Assembly (NCBI RefSeq): GCF_042453785.1 | Contig: NC_091667.1 | Coordinates: 32,356,001-32,420,000 of the forward strand | Reading direction: 5' to 3' | From: Malus domestica | Taxonomy: Eukaryota > Streptophyta > Magnoliopsida > Rosales > Rosaceae | Length of the DNA: 64,000 bases | Shown: positions 59,289-64,000 of the stretch, in pieces | Layout: every line of letters starts with the position of its first letter | Position numbering within the stretch: position 1 is the first letter of the stretch | Position numbers and translations under genes: made by a program | Notes under the pieces: generated by a model | Told to the model about the DNA's origin: nothing | Seen by the model: only the letters and a program-made list of their open reading frames with translations | The model's database searches: none

Positions 59289-61259
59289 TTACAATGCCTG
59301 CATCTCCATATCTGTGTGGCCATTGTTGTTGGTAGAGGAGGGTGAAGCGGAGTCCTGGTTGTCGTCAGCAGACTTCATCTGTTGAACTTGGGGTGGGTTG
59401 ACGACGGTCATTGGCATCACAGCATTGTCCGAGAGGCGTCCCTTCATCTCCCTGTGCTCTTGGCACAAGGCGCACCAGTGCAAGCAGCAGTGTGTCAAGC
59501 ATGGGTCACACGGCGAGTTCTGCAGTCAACAATGCAATTAAGCATTCTGCAGCTTCAGTTAAGAAAATATATTCAACATGACATAAACTTGAGATGCAGA
59601 TGACAAAAATTACCTGTAGATGATACTTCTTCTGCAAGGATTGCCGGACAAGACCTGTATATACCCCACACATCCACCAAGAAAATAACAGACCCTCGCA
59701 AATAAGAAATGAAGTCCTTGGGTCAATGCCATGGAAGATTGCAGTTAATGCTGCCAGAGCCATACCACCTTCAATACAAACGGCATGACAAATGCATGGT
59801 CTGTTCCAAGGGGTATCGTCTCTTAGGCTCTCAACATTGCGCCCAAACAGAACACATGGACAAAATAACCCTGTCAAGCCTGAAGAGAGGTAACAAAAGG
59901 CATGGGCATGGTGTTATCAGTAGACCATGTTTTTATATTGCAGAAAACGAATTACTGGAACTAGAGTCTAGATACACGGTAGCAATGGCAAAGACGTTCA
60001 TGCTTATCAATCACAAGGCTATGGTCAATCAATTGAATGGGCAGAAACATCCTACTTCATAAAATCAGAGGCGGCATTCATGGAAGAGAGCAATGCTAGA
60101 GTTAAATTTCAAAATTTTAAGAAGCAAGCATCAAAGCTTGTTCTGAGCATTCCATATTCCAGCGAAAAACTCCAAGAGACGCAAAATCCCCCAGAAAAAT
60201 CGAAAGGAAGAAGGTATCTTATCGAATATAGACATAAACCTCATAGAATTAACACATGCATTGCTAGAGTTGCATATTTGTGAGAAAAACCCTAAAGTGA
60301 GGGCTTTGGGCTTTTGCCTATGAGGCAAGCTCAGCGGGACGCCAAATCCCCCGACAAAGAAAAAGAATCTAACTTAATGGAAACCAAAGGTAGTTCCCAT
60401 AAACTCAATACCATATCGCTGTACGAGAATCGAAAAGATATTTCCCATATCAACTTACAACTTTCTCTATCTTCAGCACAGCCAAAAATTCCGGTTGTCC
60501 AAGGCTCATCTCCAGGGGGCTGATAGCTCTCGGGTAAAGGCTGTCCACATTCGTGACACCTGTGAACATTCAACTGGCCCATAACACACAAGATCAGTTG
60601 CCAAATCACATCCTCATCCGATCCAACGATTAAAATTACAATCCTCCAACGGAAACAACGCCACATGTAAAATTCACAAATTCATCATATCTACCCCATA
60701 AACCTACTCTACAAATGTAATTTATCAACCACATTCAAGTTGTAGCCAAAACCATGTACTCCTTTTTGTTCGAAAGCTACAAAAATCTTAGATCTTTGAT
60801 GTACCAAAGAGGGTTTAATCATGACTTCAAAAATCTGATTGCCTCTTATCGCAGAAATGGCATTATACAAAAAAAAAATCCCTGAAAATTCCACACCATA
60901 AGAAAAAAATTACAAATCAACTAATTTCCTCAATCCCTCAAAGACCTTCTAATCAGAAATACATAAAAAAAATGGTAAAATTCAACTATCCAAACCAAAT
61001 CCCACCAACACAAGTTTGAACCGAAATGCAATTCATACAAAATTATACAGGAAAACAAATGGGATATTAGCTGCGGAGTTTTCAGAGCAAACCCATGTCA
61101 AATTAATAGATATTTCAACGAATCCGACTAGAGAGAGGGAGAGAGAGAAACCTGGGGAACTTCGATGGGCTGATTGAGCTCGCCGGGCTTAATGTCCTCG
61201 GCCGGCGCTTGATCCTTCGTCAGCTTCACATACCGCGAGTGCGCAGTTCCGTCCGCCAT
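59289..61259 (-). CDS. PLAC8 family protein, cell number regulator 6-like, copy B
   Basis: Tandem paralogue of 55407-57525. Four exons on the minus strand (61152-61259, 60462-60573, 59614-59879 and 59289-59519) give 717 nt, or 238 residues, matching the family length (about 240). Start MADGTAHSRYVKLTKDQAP. The Cys pairs are CHECGQPLPESY, GIFGCAEDRES and LFCPCVLFGRN, then a hydrophobic segment (GGMALAALTAIFHGIDPR), KKYHLQNSPCDPC and CCLHWCALCQEHREMKGRL. The acidic, Ser-rich tail (QMKSADDNQDSASPSS) ends the protein. The residues are closer to maize/rice CNR6 than those of copy A. The promoter and first exon are nearly identical in both copies, so expression is probably similar. The molecular role is inferred from the family only. 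Confidence 0.9.
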
Positions 61260-61515
61260 CCGATCTGGTCTGGTCTCACCGGCACCGCTTTCTCTCTGTT
61301 TGGTCGGGGGGAAAACCCGGACTGGCCGAGGGTAGACTTACGCGGGTCAAATTTTTTTCTTGTAACGCTTATTTAGGCCCTTCCGATGTAAGAACTCGTC
61401 CCTGCCGAGTCTCCCTTTAGTCGTCTCTCGCTCACTTCCGCTTCGGCCTTCAGATTTGTTTGGATTGCTGCCGACCCGGAGATTTGAGAAACTAATTAAA
61501 ATTTGGACTTCTACA

Positions 61516-62750
61516 TAATGTATCACCTTTTAAATTTGACTTATTATATTAACATCCCACAAATTATTGAAATAAAACTCACGTACTTAATACATTTCAC
61601 ATTTACTTTTTCACTTAAAAATTATCTTAATACACCTCACATATTTTCCCATAATACTCCACACCGCACATTCTCAATATACCCCTTATATTCTATACAT
61701 GCACCCCACATTTTATATACACCCCCACATTTCTCAAATCTTATAATATTCATTTTTAATTTTCAAAAACTGAATCTAACTATTTAAACGTTTAGTTTGC
61801 CGAAAGATTTCAAATCAGCTGAAAGTGGCAAGGCCTAGAGTCGTGGGAGGGGTTTCATTTTGTATCCGCATTGGGCACTCAAAGTACATGTGTTGACCTT
61901 CCACTCCGCAGTATCTTCATGACATGTTAAAAGCATGCAACCTGTCATGGCCGCAAAACAAACAAACCAATCGAAAGCCCCCACCAACAATAGTTACGTT
62001 TTTCGGGACAAACCTCATGTATGGGCAAAGTCCACGAGGATGGCGACCCTAGTAGCATAATGGACAAACATTATAATCATGGCTGTGGATGCAAATTTCT
62101 TCCTCCTTGATCTTGGACAATTTTGCACCTACAAAACAATTAACACCTTAGGTTAAGACCAAGAGCCTCACGCGCCCACGATGAATGGGGGGGGCTTTGG
62201 CCGAAGAACCTCCGATGCCAAAGTTAGAATTTAGAGAGAAAGAGTGTTTAGAGAATTTTGGGATTTTTGCCAAAGTGTTGGAATTGGCTTTTTTGGTGAG
62301 AATGAGAGTATATTTATAGGGATAGGAGGTGGCTAGGGTTTTTGTGTTTGATTTAGGTTTAATTAGCCAATTTATTTGGCTATTAAACATAAAATGAATG
62401 TTTTGGTGGTTTTTGGAATTAATTGGCCAGTTAATTAGGGTAAATAAAAAGGGAAAATAGTGGAAAAGGTGGAGAATAAGATGGTTTACTTTTCTTGATG
62501 GGATTGGCCGGATATTTTAGTAGTTTTAGGTTTGGATGGGTGTTTCAATTGATAATTAAGGGATTGATTAGGTAATTAATCCCTTAATTAGTCAATTATT
62601 ATGATTTTAGGAAATATGAAAGAAATAAGTATATTATTTAGCTAATTGATAAGCTAAATAATGAAATGAGAAATATATGAATAAATTAGGTTTTAAGTTG
62701 ATACCTATTTTGGGCACTTTTGACTTGGTTGAGGGATAATTGTCTGCTGC
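61516..62750. other. AT-rich region without a gene
   Basis: Poly-A/T and ACCCC-rich low-complexity sequence (61500-61800), then AT-rich DNA with many AATTAATTGG/CCAATTAATT-type blocks (62340-62700). No splice pattern or family similarity is seen. Confidence 0.5.
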
Positions 62751-63697
62751 TTGCGCGTAGGAATCCCGGTATACCTCAAGGGTAGTTTTGTCTTTTTTTG
62801 TCAAAAATCCACGTGTCGCCTTGTGATTATTTTTTGCTCCACAAATGCCCCCACACCTATTGGGCTGCTTGTAGGAAAAGGCAACAGGTGTAGAGATTTT
62901 CTTGCTTTAAGAAACTTAAAACTGCTTCCTATTTTGATGTTGATTCTCTCTTTAAATGGAAATTAGATCCTTCTAGGAAAGGGAAATAAATTTCTCTCAA
63001 AGCCTATTTAAGTCCACCTTAAGTGAGTTATTAAATCAACTTTGGAGAGCGATTTATTCTACCCAACAAGAGAGAGAAAGTTAGAGGATATTTGTTCCCC
63101 CTTCTCTAGCAATCTTCTACATCTTGCCCGTGCAAATGACCTTTCGTTGATTTCTTCGTCTTCTCCGTGCCGCACTGAGGTAAGAAAAAATTAATTTTCC
63201 TTGTCTTCTTCTTGGATGGTGCTACCTCGGGGCAGCCGTCGAGGTGATGCGGCACGTCGGCTGGCATGGGCCAGGAGTCGGCTCGGCATGGGCCGATGAG
63301 GTATTGTGGCAGGGACAACTGCTTTAAGCTGCTCGACTTGGCTAAAACCAAGGGCAGCTTGTATGGCTGGGGCCACGGGCACTGTGGCGCAGTGCTAGGC
63401 GAGTCACATGGCTCATGTCTTTTTGAGCTTTTGGACATGACGCGAGCTAGGTAGGTGATTGAGAGAAATGAAGAGGTTGCGGGCCTCATGAGCTGCTGGA
63501 ATGTTGGGTTGAACTCCCCTGCTGGGAACCACGAATAACATTGGTTACTTTAACTCTCTTTGTCAGGAGAAACGTGGGCTGCTCCCAAAATAAGAGGTGA
63601 ATAGGATCAATGCGGATGCATTAGCTCGTCCAATCACCATTGTGGATCCTGCTGCAAGTGAAGGGGGAAAAAGGGATATTCCCTGCCTGCTCAAGAG
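62751..63697 (+). mobile_element. Repeat-like leader region of a probable transposon-derived unit
   Basis: The sequence has the look of a transcribed leader: CAAATGCCCCCACACC, a pyrimidine-rich stretch near 63090-63180 and a donor-like GAGGTAAGAAAAA at 63177. It ends just before the coiled-coil ORF at 63698. No terminal repeats are visible before the window ends. The impression that it belongs to a dispersed plant element is from general familiarity, not from a search. Confidence 0.3.
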
Positions 63698-64000
63698 ATG
63701 CTGGCTGAGAAAAAACCAAAGACTTATTTCGCTACTTATGCAAAGGATGAAAAGTTGATTGCTGTTTATAATCAAGTGATCCACTTCAAGAGAATCGTCG
63801 ATAGGCTTGAGCCCCAAGTGTTGGAACTTCAAGGTGTACTGAAGATCAACGAAAGTTTGAAGAAAGAAGTGGATGAGCTGCAGTGCGTCCATGTTGGTAT
63901 TAGTGAAGTAGTTGGAGAAGCTGGTGCCCAAGCTGGAGCAATCGAGGGTGATGCTGCTGCTAAGAGCTTCGCGGCTACTGAAGGTGTGGCGACCGAATAG
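63698..64000 (+). CDS. Coiled-coil ORF, probably transposable-element derived
   Basis: One hundred codons ending with TAG at the last base of the window. After MLAEKKPKTYFATYAKDEK comes a predicted amphipathic helix (VIHFKRIVDRLEPQVLELQ, then INESLKKEVDELQ), followed by an Ala/Gly/Glu-rich tail. No enzyme motif is seen. The composition and the flanking repeat-like leader suggest part of a transposon-encoded protein. I do not recognise a host family. It may be the end of an exon or a truncated copy. Confidence 0.35.
   Translation: MLAEKKPKTYFATYAKDEKLIAVYNQVIHFKRIVDRLEPQVLELQGVLKINESLKKEVDELQCVHVGISEVVGEAGAQAGAIEGDAAAKSFAATEGVATE

Larger units (their letters stand above)
50687..61515. repeat. 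Tandem segmental duplication (unit A 50687-57806, unit B 57861-61515)
   Basis: Each unit holds, in the same order, the 5' part of the unrecognised ORF, an AT-rich spacer, and a complete PLAC8/CNR6-like gene with promoter. Homology starts at TGTACATAAAATCCCCCACG (50687 and 57861) and ends near AATTTGGACTT(T/C)TAC (57806 and 61515). Unit A is about 7.1 kb and unit B about 3.7 kb. The excess in A is mostly four insertions (51269-53664, 53870-54031, 54490-55286 and 56991-57138) that have empty sites in B. Unit B has one insertion of its own (58096-58245). Confidence 0.9.

Noticed and set aside
1-64000. Functional tRNA or rRNA genes
   Set aside because: Only SINE-type tRNA-like promoter pieces were found. 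I saw no cloverleaf-capable tRNA gene or rRNA sequence, though a covariance-model scan was not possible here.
1-64000. A new multi-gene system or biosynthetic cluster
   Set aside because: The genes belong to unrelated housekeeping or regulatory families. Tandem copies arise from local duplication, and no set of enzymes with linked chemistry is present.

Overview
This is eukaryotic plant nuclear DNA. The genes carry many short GT-AG introns in an AT-rich background, and their products are plant families: a three-finger QALGGH zinc-finger protein, a TIP aquaporin, a plastid NOA1-type GTPase and a PLAC8/cell-number-regulator protein. The intergenic DNA and introns are full of short non-autonomous transposons, tRNA-derived SINEs resembling the plant Au family, and decayed retroelements. 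A eudicot is clear. A woody Rosaceae (Malus/Pyrus-like) origin is my inference from the style of the repeats and is not proven here.

Layout. 1-3.5 kb: repeats only. 3.5-4.5 kb (-): ZAT-type zinc-finger gene. 4.5-9.4 kb: repeats plus two gene fossils, a short piece of a Snu114/CLO-like spliceosomal GTPase gene and a copy of the SMC6 3' end. 9.5-19.2 kb (+): complete 28-exon SMC6. 20.6-22.5 kb (+): two-exon F-box/LRR gene. 23.4-27.5 and 28.6-31.1 kb (+): two tandem P-loop kinase-like genes of the LPA1 / 2-phosphoglycerate-kinase-like family. 31.7-34.2 kb (-): aldo-keto reductase. 36.3-42.6 kb (-): complete 20-exon SMC2. 43.2-46.6 kb (-): NOA1, a circularly permuted GTPase. 47.2-47.4 kb (-): a chimeric ORF joining the NOA1 5' end to the TIP 3' end. 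48.3-49.5 kb (-): TIP5;1-type aquaporin. 50.6-61.5 kb: a tandem segmental duplication carrying two PLAC8/CNR6-like genes and two copies of an unrecognised ORF, invaded by an LTR element, a SINE and several MITE-like elements. 61.5-64 kb: AT-rich DNA, then a repeat-like region ending in a coiled-coil ORF.

Working together. SMC6 (SMC5/6 DNA-repair complex) and SMC2 (condensin) lie about 17 kb apart, and each has the E2F-like octamer TTCCCGCC within 150 bp upstream of its start codon, which suggests shared S/G2-phase expression. No other pathway grouping or operon-like logic is visible.

I did not find a coherent unknown multi-gene system. The most unusual material is structural: repeated short tandem duplications that leave a complete gene next to a truncated partner (NOA1/TIP5;1, the CNR6 region, probably SMC6), an in-frame chimeric ORF at one breakpoint, a clean intron presence/absence difference between the two tandem LPA1-like genes, and a duplicated segment in which each insertion can be dated against an empty site in its twin. 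Exon boundaries were read by eye from splice signals and protein continuity. For every spliced gene the summed exon length is a multiple of three.
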